Source: Hetaerina americana | Lineage: Eukaryota; Arthropoda; Insecta; Odonata; Calopterygidae | Assembly (NCBI GenBank): GCA_022747635.1 | Contig: JAKTNV010000164.1 | Span: 62,001 to 126,000 of the forward strand | Reading direction: 5' to 3' | DNA: 64,000 bases | Shown here: positions 10,880 through 19,876 of the stretch, in pieces | Layout: each line of letters starts with the position of its first letter | Numbering within the stretch: position 1 is the stretch's first letter | Made by a program: the position numbers and the translations under genes | The notes under the pieces: model-generated | What the model saw: only the letters and a program-made list of their open reading frames with translations | Told to the model about the DNA's origin: nothing | Database searches by the model: none

Positions 10880-11315
10880 TCAAAATCTAAAAGATGCAAA
10901 GGTACGATTCAAAGCCACTCAAAGACAGGCTAATAGGCAGGTATCATATTAATCATTTACGTTTAAATTCTAACAAAAGTCAGCATATTATATGCAGTTA
11001 TAGTATATAAAAATGTACTAATGTTGGAAATTCTAAAATACTAGGAATTAATATAGATAGAAAACTAAACTGGGAGACTCACATCAGTCAGATCTGTAAT
11101 GAACTGATTACATCTCAACTTTCCCATTTCAAATGAGTATCGTTTAACTCTTGACCACGTCTTCTTTCCATGTCATTTGAAGTACAGTGATGAGCTATGG
11201 GGTCATTTCCCTAAACATATCATACAAATCTTGCTACTACACAAGAGAGATTTTTCCTCCCTTGCTAATACACCACAATGTGATTTCTGCAGACAATTTT
11301 TAAATAGCTGTGGAG
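10880..11315 (+). pseudogene. LINE RT thumb relic, inverted relative to the copy at 8970-9308
   Basis: The plus-strand translation around 11025-11130 reads NSKILGINIDRKLNWETHIS and then QICNEL. This closely matches the minus-strand fragment (KILGIYIDTKLNWETHIS, QTCNKL). Later nucleotides (AAGTACAGTGATGAGCTATG...) match its NYGVELWG region. Several frameshifts and stops are present. It is an independent, older insertion of the same family. Confidence 0.65.
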
Positions 11316-12394
11316 TCATGATTGTACACCATGAGGGGAAGAGCAAATCTAAATAATACTATTTATTGTGGAATTTCATCAACTTACAGCGCATTTCATA
11401 TTGTGGACATTCAAATGTAAAACTGTTTGTTTTTTTACACTGTTTTTGTAACACTGATTGTTTATTGAGAGATGAGTAAGGTGGAAATGAAATCCTATGA
11501 GTTTGGTGCATTCATCAAAATAAATCCAAGAACGCCACATAAAAACTGCTAATTCTTCAAGGAAATTTGACAGAAATTATGATGGCTACCATTTTATTAT
11601 ATTTGCACATTTTGGTTTACTAAATTCTCCATTATCAAAGGACAATTGATGCATGATCGTTCATCATACTTAATGCGAATTAAACAGTTTAAATGAGCGT
11701 GCCATTATATTGGTGATGTTAAACATTTTTATATTATTGTACACAAACACTCAATCTCAAGGAGACTTCTTATTGTCTTACATTGCTCCAATATTTAATT
11801 AAATTTTGTTTCCATTGATTCTGAATTTGTATAAAAATAAAGCCCGTCTAAATGCACAGTGTACTCAATTAAACTGCATATAATCAACCATTATCGGTTT
11901 GCTGTGAAAGTTAGTACATTAAATGCATTTGAAATATAAAGGTCACACTTGTATCCTTAAATAATGGCATTTTCAAGAATAAAAGCAATGCCAATCGAAC
12001 AGAATGTAGAAGAAGAAATGAATTCAGGTCACAATCACCATAATTAAAAAGGAGTATTTCACAACAGCAAGGGATTTGTGGCGTTAATAGGTGTATTTGC
12101 GAATTGATTCAGCATATTAAATAAAATGGTACCTCACTACAGAACACAATAAAAATCTAATTTTTCGTTAACTACTTAAATATCGAATCTTCCTATTTAT
12201 AACCATTGTATTTTAACAATCCATTTTGAATGATTTGGACTCAATGTATCGTTTGATCATTGTGCATGTGAAATAATACTATTTTCTAAACATTATTGAC
12301 GATGTTTATAGCGGTCGTTTGACACTTGACTCCCGTTTAATTCTACCAAAAACATACGATCTTAAATACTTCAAAAAGGAACATTTATATAAAT
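11316..12394. other. AT-rich non-coding stretch
   Basis: I see no supported coding region, RNA or repeat boundary here. It may be old repeat debris. Confidence 0.5.
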
Positions 12395-12865
12395 ATTTTC
12401 TACAGAGATTGATACTGCAGTCAATTCAAGCAGAGCCCAAAGCAATTAAAACATGACTATCTCAGCAGCAAGTATTATTGTTGTGTATGTAATTAGGTGT
12501 TCTCCAAATTTAAAAGGCATATATCTCACAAATGATCTCACCTGTCCATTCTTTCCAAAATACATTCACTAAGATTAGCAACCTGAAGCAGTATATCCTA
12601 GTTTACGCAAATGAGAAGCCATACCGTTAAGAATTGGCTCCATGTCATTCAGTTGAAAAGGAAAGCCTATGGTCTGTGAGTGTGTAAAGAATACTGTTTC
12701 TGAAGTACGCAATAATGTTTGTTTTGATTCGTTCATTTGGTGACGCTGTAGCCGTGGCAACAGTAACAAACAAGTGAAGAATGAAAAGTTTCGAATTAGA
12801 TTGAGAATAAGATCTAATTTTAAATAGAAATAAAGTATACTCTATGGATACTATATTTTCGTTTA
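12395..12865 (+). repeat. Diverged third copy of the block flank
   Basis: Segments such as TATTTTCTAC...GATTGATACT.CAGTCA, ACTATCTCAGCAGC, GTAATTAGGTGTT and ATTTGGTGACG align in order with 55860-56540 and 1-560. The alignment includes gaps and is visibly older than A versus B. The LTR found in A and B is absent, so this copy either predates that insertion or comes from another branch. Confidence 0.75.
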
Positions 12866-13261
12866 TTAGGTATAAAGATCAAATACTGAAAAGGAAAATC
12901 AAATTATTGGACATGTGCGGAGACATACAAACGTTTGACTTTCCTTTCTCCACAAATATATAATGGCAATTGAAGATGTTTTTCTTTCTTGCAAGCAAGA
13001 AAGTCATTTCATGATGTATCCGGGCTTCGTGTTGGTAATATAATAAATAAATGAATGAATAAATTAACCATACATGGGAAGGAGTGTATAAAATACATAA
13101 AATATGTAATTATATTTAAGAATGCGAACCATTGCCTATTAGTGTACACGCCTGGGCTAACTTCTCAGCAATGCAAGATAATATCTTGTAGTTTCATTGC
13201 GGTTCTTTTTCTTCTTAGTTTCCAAATTTCGGCGTGCTTTGATGGCAGTTAAGGTGATGAC
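12866..13261. other. Non-coding, short palindrome only
   Basis: No gene is supported. CTTTCTTGC-AA-GCAAGAAAG (near 12986-13005) is a 9-bp-arm palindrome. A 65-aa frame at 13055-13252 has no recognisable features. Confidence 0.45.
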
Positions 13262-13303
13262 GCATCGATGTTGCTGACGACCCATCGTCAGCAACATCGA
13301 TGC
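13262..13303. repeat. Perfect 19-bp-arm hairpin
   Basis: GCATCGATGTTGCTGACGA at 13262-13280 is the exact reverse complement of 13285-13303, with loop CCCA. It lies directly upstream of a Penelope-like RT relic. The arms are too long to be chance in such sequence. It could be a fold-back at a Penelope insertion junction or a short structured RNA. Confidence 0.85.
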
Positions 13304-13385
13304 ACCAACCCACAAGCTACCGCAATTTGTTGCGCATGCTCTTCAACTCTTCGCCAGAAAAACTGACTTTTTTGCTAAAACTTCC

Positions 13386-13715
13386 ATGGATTTCATTCAC
13401 ATTATTCGGAATGCTGAAGTCCAAGAAGTCAACATGCTGGTGACCTTTGATGTAATCTCCTTGTTCACAAATACGCCCATTGATGACTACATGCTACTCA
13501 TCAAAATCCTCACCTCACAGGGTTTAGCTAGGGATTAACCTGGACCTCGCAAATTCTGCCTCAGGAACTCATATTTCCTTTAGAATGACAAGTACATTAA
13601 ACATCATGAAAGTGCAGCCATGGGATCAACCCTCTCTTCCGTATTACCCAACATTTTCATTGAGATCTCTCAGCTGAAGGCAATGGTCTTACCCAAAGAA
13701 ACCAACCCGTATTGA
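13386..13715 (+). pseudogene. Penelope-like element reverse transcriptase fragment
   Basis: The reading frame gives MLVTFDVISLFTNTPIDD (RT motif A with its Asp), then FCLRNSYFL and ESAAMGSTLSSVLPNIFIE. The last corresponds to the AAMGSPLSPVxANIFME motif that is diagnostic of Penelope-like RTs. Two in-frame stops are present (after GLARD and SYFL), and the frame ends TNPY* before the catalytic YVDD. Only ~110 codons survive, too short to be functional. No GIY-YIG endonuclease is visible. Confidence 0.8.
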
Positions 13716-14300
13716 TAGTTGGGGTTTTTGGATGCATCAACCACTGTGGTTGTTTTTGCACCACTTTTTAAAACATTTAAAACCTCAATCCAATTTTGAT
13801 AAATACGTCAATGCATAAAAAACATATAAATAGTTAAAAACAAAAATATTTAAAAAAAAAAGAAACGGAAACTCAAGTTGTCCGTTCAGGTCAGTTTCCT
13901 TTAAAAACTCGGAAACCTTACCTCAAAAGTTGGGGTCCTCTCCTAAACTATTGCTTAAATTATCTCATATTTTAAAAAAGGTATCTGGCTTTTTATAATT
14001 TATTTCTGAGTCACAATCAGGTGCAAGTTACAAACATTGCAGCAAGGTTGCACTTTTGTCTCAATGAAGAGTGCGGGAGGGCTAAGTGCCCTATTCTCAG
14101 GCACGTGATCCTGACGTCTTCCCTCTGAATGTTCCAGATGGAAGAGGGCCCTGTCAAAACAACCAAATTTATGGCCTTAACTTCCTCGTTTTGCAAGAAT
14201 CACCAAGCTTCCTTCCACTGGTTCAGAACCAAATTCCGCAAGGCAGGCCCGACGTCCACCACAGGAAGCAAAGCTGAGTCTGTTTTGAGATTGACCAGGG
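13716..14300. other. Non-coding left flank of the Polinton
   Basis: No coding region is supported. The last six bases before the element (14301-14306, CTTCCT) are one half of the Polinton target duplication. Confidence 0.5.
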
Positions 14301-14306
14301 CTTCCT

Positions 14307-14795
14307 AGTAGGGGGAAAATGTTTGTCCTGGCGCAGGTTTGACCTTGACATTCCAACCCGGAACTATCGGTCGCAGAGAAAAACAAATGACGTCACGTGA
14401 AAGAGGGGGGCATTTGTCCTTCACAGGCAATATAATTGCATCACGTCAACCCAACCCACGCAGGAAAAATCATCCTGGCGCAAGTTTCACCTTGAAACTC
14501 AAACCCGGATACATCAACAACTATCGGTCGTAGAGAAAAACAAATAACGTCACGTGAAAGAGGGGGGAGGGAGCATTTTTCCTTCATATGCAATCTAGTT
14601 GTACGACGTCAACCCAACCCATGCAGGAAAAATCACGACCCAAGGCCATCGCCTCTTATATCTCCAGAACTATCGATTGAAGAGTACAACAAACGGTGCC
14701 AAGTGAAAAGGGAGGCAATTATACTTCAGATAAATGCCTTAAAGTGTCCCCTTTAAATTGAACAATATATAGATTTCATCAATTATCTCGTTAAT
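14307..14795 (+). repeat. Polinton left terminal inverted repeat with internal subrepeats
   Basis: Matches 30945-31432 in reverse complement over ~490 bp. The outer ~330 bp is nearly identical and the inner part more diverged. It contains direct subrepeats: AACTATCGGTCG..AGAGAAAAACAAAT..CGTCACGTGAAAGAGGGGGG occurs at about 14361 and 14519, and a decayed third unit starts at about 14667. Each of the first two is followed by CGTCAACCCAACCCA.GCAGGAAAAATC. Confidence 0.93.
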
Positions 14796-15083
14796 TTCCT
14801 ATCAAATACCCTAGTGCTGTAAAATAGAATTGGCAGATAAAAACATAGGACACAGGCCATCACCTCTGTCCTATCGATAACCATCCCAGCATCCGGTATA
14901 GGACCCGCCTTCTAGAAAATCCAAGATGGCGTGTTTCAGGAACGGCTTCTCGTATCTACTACCCTAGTGCTGCCATATCCCATTGGCAGTTACCAAGATC
15001 TTAACAAGTGAGGTTGCAACGTGACTCCTCCCACTTATGTATATAACTAACCTCTTCCGAAAAGAAGCTCATTCTCCGTCAAC
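14796..15083 (+). promoter_or_regulatory. Leader region and TATA promoter of the left plus-strand gene
   Basis: TATATAA at 15040-15046 lies 38 bases before the ATG at 15084, leaving room for a very short 5' leader. A short direct repeat, TACCCTAGTGCTG...TTGGCAG, occurs at about 14807 and 14959. Confidence 0.5.
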
Positions 15084-15677
15084 ATGAGCGTGAAAATTGA
15101 CTTTTTATGTGCTCGCTTGGGTGACGCATATCTGCGCATGGAGCGAATAGAAGATGAGGATGCGTACTCAATATGCATCCCGAGAGAAAGAATTGAAAAT
15201 ACCGATTTTATGCTATCAGTTTCTTTCCTAACTACGTACTACTGTGTGTTCCGACACCAGAACCGTGAGTTTGATGTCGTCGGGCAAAAAGTGAAATTTT
15301 CCGGCTTTCAAGATGGAAGTGGGAGAGTCGTGAGATTCAACATCACCCAGGCATCTGACATCTCCGATCCTGAGAAGCGTCTAAAGGCCGAGGAGCAGCT
15401 TCCCTTCATTTGGCTGGACGTGTACGAAGCACATCGCCCGCAATCGAGAGTAAATGGAGGATATGTTCTAGAGCGTCGAGGAAGAACTGAGTTTGACGGT
15501 GGATCGCAATTTGTTAGCAAAGGAGATCGCGTGGAAGTTGACGGAGTGAAGCCAGTTTGCTACACGGACCATAAAGAATCGAAAGTGCGATACTGTACCA
15601 CGGACCATATCCGAGGCACCCGTCTGAGAGTGATCAAATTTGTACTCAAATTTGAAGATGAAATGTTTGTATATTAA
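15084..15677 (+). CDS. Polinton accessory protein, 197 aa, function unknown
   Basis: An open 197-aa frame with its own TATA box (15040) and a poly(A) signal AATAAA at 15682-15687. It is the only plus-strand gene on the left side and converges on the minus-strand capsid/replication block. The protein is acidic/basic mixed and predicted soluble: no signal peptide, membrane segment or zinc motif is visible. Features seen are MSVKIDFLCARLGDAYLRME at the start, a mid-region rich in beta-type residues, and a Cys pair in CYTDHKESKVRYCTTDH (about residues 159-175). I do not recognise a family. Its isolated, divergent position resembles that of host-interaction or early genes in other large DNA elements, but that is only inference. 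Confidence 0.7.
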   Translation: MSVKIDFLCARLGDAYLRMERIEDEDAYSICIPRERIENTDFMLSVSFLTTYYCVFRHQNREFDVVGQKVKFSGFQDGSGRVVRFNITQASDISDPEKRLKAEEQLPFIWLDVYEAHRPQSRVNGGYVLERRGRTEFDGGSQFVSKGDRVEVDGVKPVCYTDHKESKVRYCTTDHIRGTRLRVIKFVLKFEDEMFVY

Positions 15678-15836
15678 AGTAAATAAAAGTTTATTATTGA
15701 ACATTGTTTTTTATTACTCATTTTATGGGATATAAGGTTAGAAATAAAACACGGATACGGGTTTTACATAATTTATTAAAGCATACATACATTTTTTTAC
15801 TGGTTTTCATTACAACAATAATAATTTTTACATTTT

Positions 15837-16307
15837 TTATTTACAAATTTTATTTTGAATACACCATTCAGCCAACTTGAAACAGTTTTTTCTTGCACAT
15901 TGTGTGGTATTCTGGTGTGCAGGTAATAAGCATCCCTCATGTGTAGTTAATTTCTTGAGCGAGGGACAGCCGTACAGTTCGAGATTAGCAACACAAATTC
16001 CCTCGGGAAGAAGACCGTTTAAGAAAGATGCCTTTTGTACACCCTTGGTATATAAATATTTATATGGCCTCGTATAATTGGATAATACACTCTCCAAATC
16101 AGAATAATCCACGTCTCCAGAATATTCCGTCAAGCCGTGATAATTGTTACGCAGCCAAGTCGCCTCTTTAGTATAAAGAATTCTCGCCGGCGATTTAAAT
16201 AGCCACGTATTACAACATTTGTTCTGGACAGCGATTATTGCCAATTCCTTGACAATAAATTTTCCATCGCTGGTCATAAATCCTTGAAATTCGATAATGG
16301 CACTCAT
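15837..16307 (-). CDS. Polinton-associated protein, 156 aa, possible RNase H-like fold
   Basis: The start IIEFQGFMTSDGKFIVKELAII has the look of a first beta hairpin of an RNase H-like or DEDD exonuclease-like domain. A WLRNNYHGL segment, then KYLYTKGVQKASFLNGLL, and a C-terminal Cys/His cluster (CPSLKKL, H, C, CARKNCFKLAEWC) follow. Arthropod Polintons commonly carry such a protein; its activity is not established as far as I know. The 174-aa protein at 17580-17056 shares the layout and the CxxRN..LAxW ending, so the two look like diverged paralogues. A minus-strand poly(A) signal (TTTATT on the plus strand at 15772-15777) lies just downstream, close to the opposing gene's signal. Confidence 0.7.
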   Translation of the reverse strand: MSAIIEFQGFMTSDGKFIVKELAIIAVQNKCCNTWLFKSPARILYTKEATWLRNNYHGLTEYSGDVDYSDLESVLSNYTRPYKYLYTKGVQKASFLNGLLPEGICVANLELYGCPSLKKLTTHEGCLLPAHQNTTQCARKNCFKLAEWCIQNKICK

Positions 16308-16447
16308 CGCGATGTATGTCCAACTTACAAGGTTTTTACACCCAATGCCAGGGGTTGAACTTACATCAAGACCTTTTAACTTACAGAACTTTCATTCGTG
16401 CCAGAGGTTAAAAAGTCTTACATTCACATACAGGAAGCCAAATACTT

Positions 16448-17026
16448 TTAGTCATCAGCCGAATCATACGCAATGAGTACCTTCTCCAATTCAAGCCTCT
16501 GTATATCACAATTTGCAATATTATTTGCTAATTTATTCGCGAGAAACTGTTTAATTTTTTGACGACTATCCAAAAGCCTCTGAAGAAATAGATTTATCAG
16601 TTTGAAGAGTTGTATTAGAGCCCCCCACTCATCACCATTCAAGTTGACGGTGTTTTTCGTTAAATTGCTTTTCAAAACCAAATGTCTCTTCCCAAAGTAA
16701 TTTGCATATGCCAAGCAGGGTGACGTTAACACACCTTTTTCTCCCCTATAAAAGTACACGTTTACAGTCTCTATCGAATTCGAGATGCTTTCCCATTCAC
16801 TTTGTGAAAATGTTACACTTTTTTTACCGTTAAATTGAACCACTGATTCAAAGTCACTTCCGTAACCAATGCACACGCTCTTTGTCTTTGCCTCATTCAA
16901 ATAATACACCGTTTGAAGAAGTAAATTGTTCAAAAGTCGAGGCGGAGAGCAAGTCGAATGTCCAGCAGGTCTCTTTCTCTTCACCGGTGGTGACTGGAGA
17001 ACCGCATCCACTGACGGCTGCATCAC
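16448..17026 (-). CDS. Polinton accessory protein, 192 aa, function unknown
   Basis: The frame is open from MMQPSVDAVL. The N-terminus carries a basic stretch PPVKRKRP that could serve as a nuclear localisation signal. The core VCIGYGSDFESVVQFNGKKS followed by VTFSQSEWESI resembles small nucleic-acid-binding beta-sheet domains with a final FSxxEW or LTxxEW element. The C-terminal third is helical and charged (LQRLLDSRQKIKQFLANKLA), compatible with a coiled coil. It sits between two small related proteins at the 3' end of the minus-strand block. I do not assign a function; a single-stranded DNA-binding or transcription-cofactor-like role is a guess. Confidence 0.65.
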   Translation of the reverse strand: MMQPSVDAVLQSPPVKRKRPAGHSTCSPPRLLNNLLLQTVYYLNEAKTKSVCIGYGSDFESVVQFNGKKSVTFSQSEWESISNSIETVNVYFYRGEKGVLTSPCLAYANYFGKRHLVLKSNLTKNTVNLNGDEWGALIQLFKLINLFLQRLLDSRQKIKQFLANKLANNIANCDIQRLELEKVLIAYDSADD

Positions 17027-17055
17027 GACTGAAGTCTAGCGTGTATTAAAATTGC

Positions 17056-17580
17056 TTAAGAGATCGGCGATGGAAGAGGGGATGGGGAACAGTCATCTGG
17101 GCAGGGCTCAACCTCAGCCTTGAGGCGGTTGTATTGGAACCACTGCGCCAGAGAGTGCGCGTTTCTGAGGGCACAAACGCTACTGCGCAATTTATGACAG
17201 GGATTCAGGCAGGAAAATGAGGGGAAGGTACATTTCTCGGGATGGGGGCAGGCCAGCTCCTTTTCCATGCAAATGAACGTGCGCCCCGTGAGATCAGAGA
17301 GAAATTCGCACTCTGCCTCGCTAAATGCGTAAAGCCCCGTGACCCCCTCTATGATGGCTTCCAAAGCTGGGGCCAACTCGATGTGTGAGATGAAGCCGTG
17401 CTCAAACGAGGTCTCCTCGTTGCAATGCAGTGGATCTTGAAATCGAAGCTTCTTTCCTCCAGCTGTGAGCTTTCCGTGACGACGAAAGCTGCCCCAGAAG
17501 AGACGATTGCTATCCAAATCGACGGCTGCCATCTCCGTAACTCCCCCCTTTGAAAAGCACACGGCCACGATGATCTGCAT
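17056..17580 (-). CDS. Polinton-associated protein, 174 aa, diverged paralogue of the 156-aa protein
   Basis: Opens MQIIVAVCFSKGGVTEMAAV; a hairpin and an acidic AVDLDSNRLFW follow. The C-terminal part is Cys/His rich: CPHPEKC, CLNPCHKLR, then SVCALRNAHSLAQWFQYNR. The ending parallels CARKNCFKLAEWC of the neighbour at 15837-16307, and both have a helix-rich middle that ends in a cysteine-bearing segment. A proline/serine tail (SPSPLPSPIS) follows. A zinc-binding RNase H-like domain is a reasonable hypothesis. The gene lies just downstream of the protease, with 34 bases between them. Confidence 0.7.
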   Translation of the reverse strand: MQIIVAVCFSKGGVTEMAAVDLDSNRLFWGSFRRHGKLTAGGKKLRFQDPLHCNEETSFEHGFISHIELAPALEAIIEGVTGLYAFSEAECEFLSDLTGRTFICMEKELACPHPEKCTFPSFSCLNPCHKLRSSVCALRNAHSLAQWFQYNRLKAEVEPCPDDCSPSPLPSPIS

Positions 17581-17614
17581 CCTTTGGCTTTCTCTTCCGC
17601 AATGGATGTTTTCC

Positions 17615-18112
17615 TCACCAATTCGTCCTATTTATTCTGGAACAGCACCGTTGAGCTCTAGGGTGACATCTGACGCGTCGTAGTTGGTTGAAGGTTAGAC
17701 GGAACAGCTTCAAGGCTCGGCAGTCGTTGAGATGGGGGATGGTTTGGTGGAATTGGTTGAGGAATTTGTGTAGTTTTTGTCCTAAAGATTTACTCGCGGT
17801 ATAGAGACAGCAGTATTCACCGCAAATATCCGAATGAAAGCTTTGAATTTGTACACGATTTTGAGTGACTGTGAATGGTTTTAAAAATTGGCGTACGTTC
17901 GCTACGAAGGGAGGCAGACCATAAGAATCAAAATACTCGGCTGAATGATTGTCCAAGTATATCCCCACCCAGTGAGAACCAGGTAAATTAGAAGGATCTA
18001 AATTAACTATGTAAACTCCATTTTGAGGTGATTTTGGTAACCTATCAGATGCATAGACTCCGCGGAATATTTTAAATTGTCTTAATAACGTATCTATCTG
18101 CACGCTATCCAT
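17615..18112 (-). CDS. PRO: Adenoviral-type cysteine protease (capsid maturation)
   Basis: The 165-aa protein has the catalytic set of Polinton/adenovirus proteases (Ulp1-like clan): His47 in GSHWVGIY, Asp62 in EYFDSYG, and Cys97 in SDICGEYCCLY, with a candidate oxyanion Gln at 88 or 90. Such enzymes process capsid and core precursors during virion maturation. Length is slightly below typical for the family, with a short basic C-terminus (RRVRCHPRAQRCCSR). It starts two bases after the stop of the major capsid gene, on the same strand, consistent with a capsid-assembly module. The reading frame is intact. Confidence 0.93.
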   Translation of the reverse strand: MDSVQIDTLLRQFKIFRGVYASDRLPKSPQNGVYIVNLDPSNLPGSHWVGIYLDNHSAEYFDSYGLPPFVANVRQFLKPFTVTQNRVQIQSFHSDICGEYCCLYTASKSLGQKLHKFLNQFHQTIPHLNDCRALKLFRLTFNQLRRVRCHPRAQRCCSRINRTNW

Positions 18113-18114
18113 GA

Positions 18115-19404
18115 CTAAAAGTTTGCGATAATGTTCCTGTCTTTATCTATTTCCAATGTAGCGTCATACTCAGCAAAAAGCAGACACGTGACTGTTTTTG
18201 TCAACTCTCGCTCGAATTTAGCCTCTATTCTCACCACACCTCTGTCTCCTAAACTTATATGATCCTCATTCCCAGAATTGTCGGGGGTTAGATCAAAGAC
18301 TAGCATGAAATAACCGTGTCCGAACATGTCGTACGTGATTTGATTACCTCTGTCAGCGTGCTTTATTCCAGTACCCGAAAATAATGTATCGTACGCACGT
18401 GCCCAATATTTTTTCCCGTAGAAATTACACTCCAAACCTTCCGAAGGAATCTGAACACCGTTTACAAACATTGAAAAATTCTCCAATGAATAATGAGATA
18501 AGGCGAACGGATTCCTCATCACACTGCCCGCATATGATTCATTATCTACCATTGCAAAAACGATTGTGTTAGGTATCCGTCCAACAATAGCATTATCGAT
18601 ATTCAAGGTTCGACCTCCGGCAGGTATAGTAAAAGTCTTTAGTTCAGTTCTTTTGTAATGATATTTCGCATTTTTCCCACTTTGTAATATTTTACTATGC
18701 GCCACCAATATGGACGGATTGATTTCAAACTGTTGCACGGAAAGAGTAGCGTCGAGAATTTTCAAGACTCCTTCTTCTCCCTCCATGAGATAGAAGGAGG
18801 GAGGTGCAAGCATCAACCTAATTCCAACATCGACTCGATCCAGCAATAGTTGCGACTGATTGAACACGTCCACGTGCAATTTACCAAATAGTTCCACCTC
18901 GGTGCTATTCTTGAACCATGATTTTCGTTTCGTGTACCCTGCATTGGAAGAATCCGTCTTATCGATATCATTTCCCGTATCTAATTCCCAGCCTACATTA
19001 CGCAGGTGCGTTCTGCTCGCATCGACCCCATAGTTTAACGCGTTTTCGAAAAAGCTCCTATAGTGGTAATTATCCTCGGATGGTGTGACAAGAGTTCCAT
19101 TGAAATATACATTACACTGTTCAAAGAGAGAATGGAGAAGATTGTTGACGACTCCCGGCTGATTGGTATCACTATCGGTAAAGTCAGTTAAATTCTTTTT
19201 ACAGAGTTTCACTTTAAGTCTCAGATAAACGCTATTCAAGTCCTTGTACGCATCTCCAGAATCTTTTATTAGAAATTCGATAACGGATCTATTATCCAAC
19301 GAAGAGATGGGTTTATATGATACAAGTCGCTTCGAGAGAATGTTCGTCTGTATCGGAGGATTGGGTTGGAATATGTCCAGCGAACTCAGCATGTGCTCAC
19401 TCAT
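18115..19404 (-). CDS. PY: Major capsid protein, double jelly-roll type
   Basis: The 429-aa open frame begins MSEHMLSSLDIFQPNPP and continues with LVSYKPISSLDN. This start is shared by Polinton major capsid proteins (often annotated F54H12.2-like in arthropods). It is beta-rich throughout with no signal peptide or membrane segment, as expected for a double jelly roll that forms hexon-like trimers. The start overlaps the upstream gene's stop by one base (TAATG), and the protease follows after two bases. I base the identification on the N-terminal motif, length and neighbours; structure prediction would settle it. Confidence 0.9.
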   Translation of the reverse strand: MSEHMLSSLDIFQPNPPIQTNILSKRLVSYKPISSLDNRSVIEFLIKDSGDAYKDLNSVYLRLKVKLCKKNLTDFTDSDTNQPGVVNNLLHSLFEQCNVYFNGTLVTPSEDNYHYRSFFENALNYGVDASRTHLRNVGWELDTGNDIDKTDSSNAGYTKRKSWFKNSTEVELFGKLHVDVFNQSQLLLDRVDVGIRLMLAPPSFYLMEGEEGVLKILDATLSVQQFEINPSILVAHSKILQSGKNAKYHYKRTELKTFTIPAGGRTLNIDNAIVGRIPNTIVFAMVDNESYAGSVMRNPFALSHYSLENFSMFVNGVQIPSEGLECNFYGKKYWARAYDTLFSGTGIKHADRGNQITYDMFGHGYFMLVFDLTPDNSGNEDHISLGDRGVVRIEAKFERELTKTVTCLLFAEYDATLEIDKDRNIIANF

Positions 19405-19847
19405 TATGAAAAAATATCACTCAGCGCGACCTTTCCTCGTTTCCGCCTTCTACTCGAATGCTGTTTTTTCTTACCACCAACGGGTTTTATTTTATTTAGC
19501 CTTGGACGTTTCACGAACCTCAATCGTCCACCAGTCATACCTTTCAACTTATCCTCGGCCTTGCGTTTCAAGTTCTGCCCCGCCTCGTTTATTCTACTGC
19601 GCAGTATATCCTTTACCGGTTTAGTCCCAAGGTCCGCGAGTGCCGCCGCTCCCGCACTCGCTGCTTCCTTACCCACACTTTTCAGTCCGCTGAATAGTAA
19701 TGGCTTAGCAAAACGCCACAGACCTGCGAGAAAACTTCCAATACCTCGTCCCTTTTGTACCCTGTACGAAGCTCTATACAATGGCCCAATCTCTCCCCCC
19801 ACCTGCTTCGCATAATAACTGTAATATCGGTCCACCACCGATGCCAT
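19404..19847 (-). CDS. Basic virion peptide precursor (adenovirus pX/pVI-like in character)
   Basis: A 147-aa protein with a Tyr-rich start (RYYSYYAKQVGGEIGPLYR), a glycine/alanine-rich amphipathic middle (IGSFLAGLWRFAKPLLFSG; SAGAAALADLG) and a Lys/Arg-rich C-terminus (KRPRLNKIKPVGGKKK). This composition and its place directly upstream of the major capsid gene recur across arthropod Polintons. By analogy to adenovirus it may be a core or membrane-lytic precursor cleaved by the protease, and Gly-Gly or Gly-Ala sites are present. That role is inference. The stop overlaps the capsid start by one base. Confidence 0.8.
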   Translation of the reverse strand: MASVVDRYYSYYAKQVGGEIGPLYRASYRVQKGRGIGSFLAGLWRFAKPLLFSGLKSVGKEAASAGAAALADLGTKPVKDILRSRINEAGQNLKRKAEDKLKGMTGGRLRFVKRPRLNKIKPVGGKKKQHSSRRRKRGKVALSDIFS

Positions 19848-19876
19848 CTCGACGCAGAATGATAAACTAACGTGAA

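Noticed and set aside
18384..18572. Plus-strand frame inside the major capsid gene
   Set aside because: Shadow of the minus-strand capsid frame.
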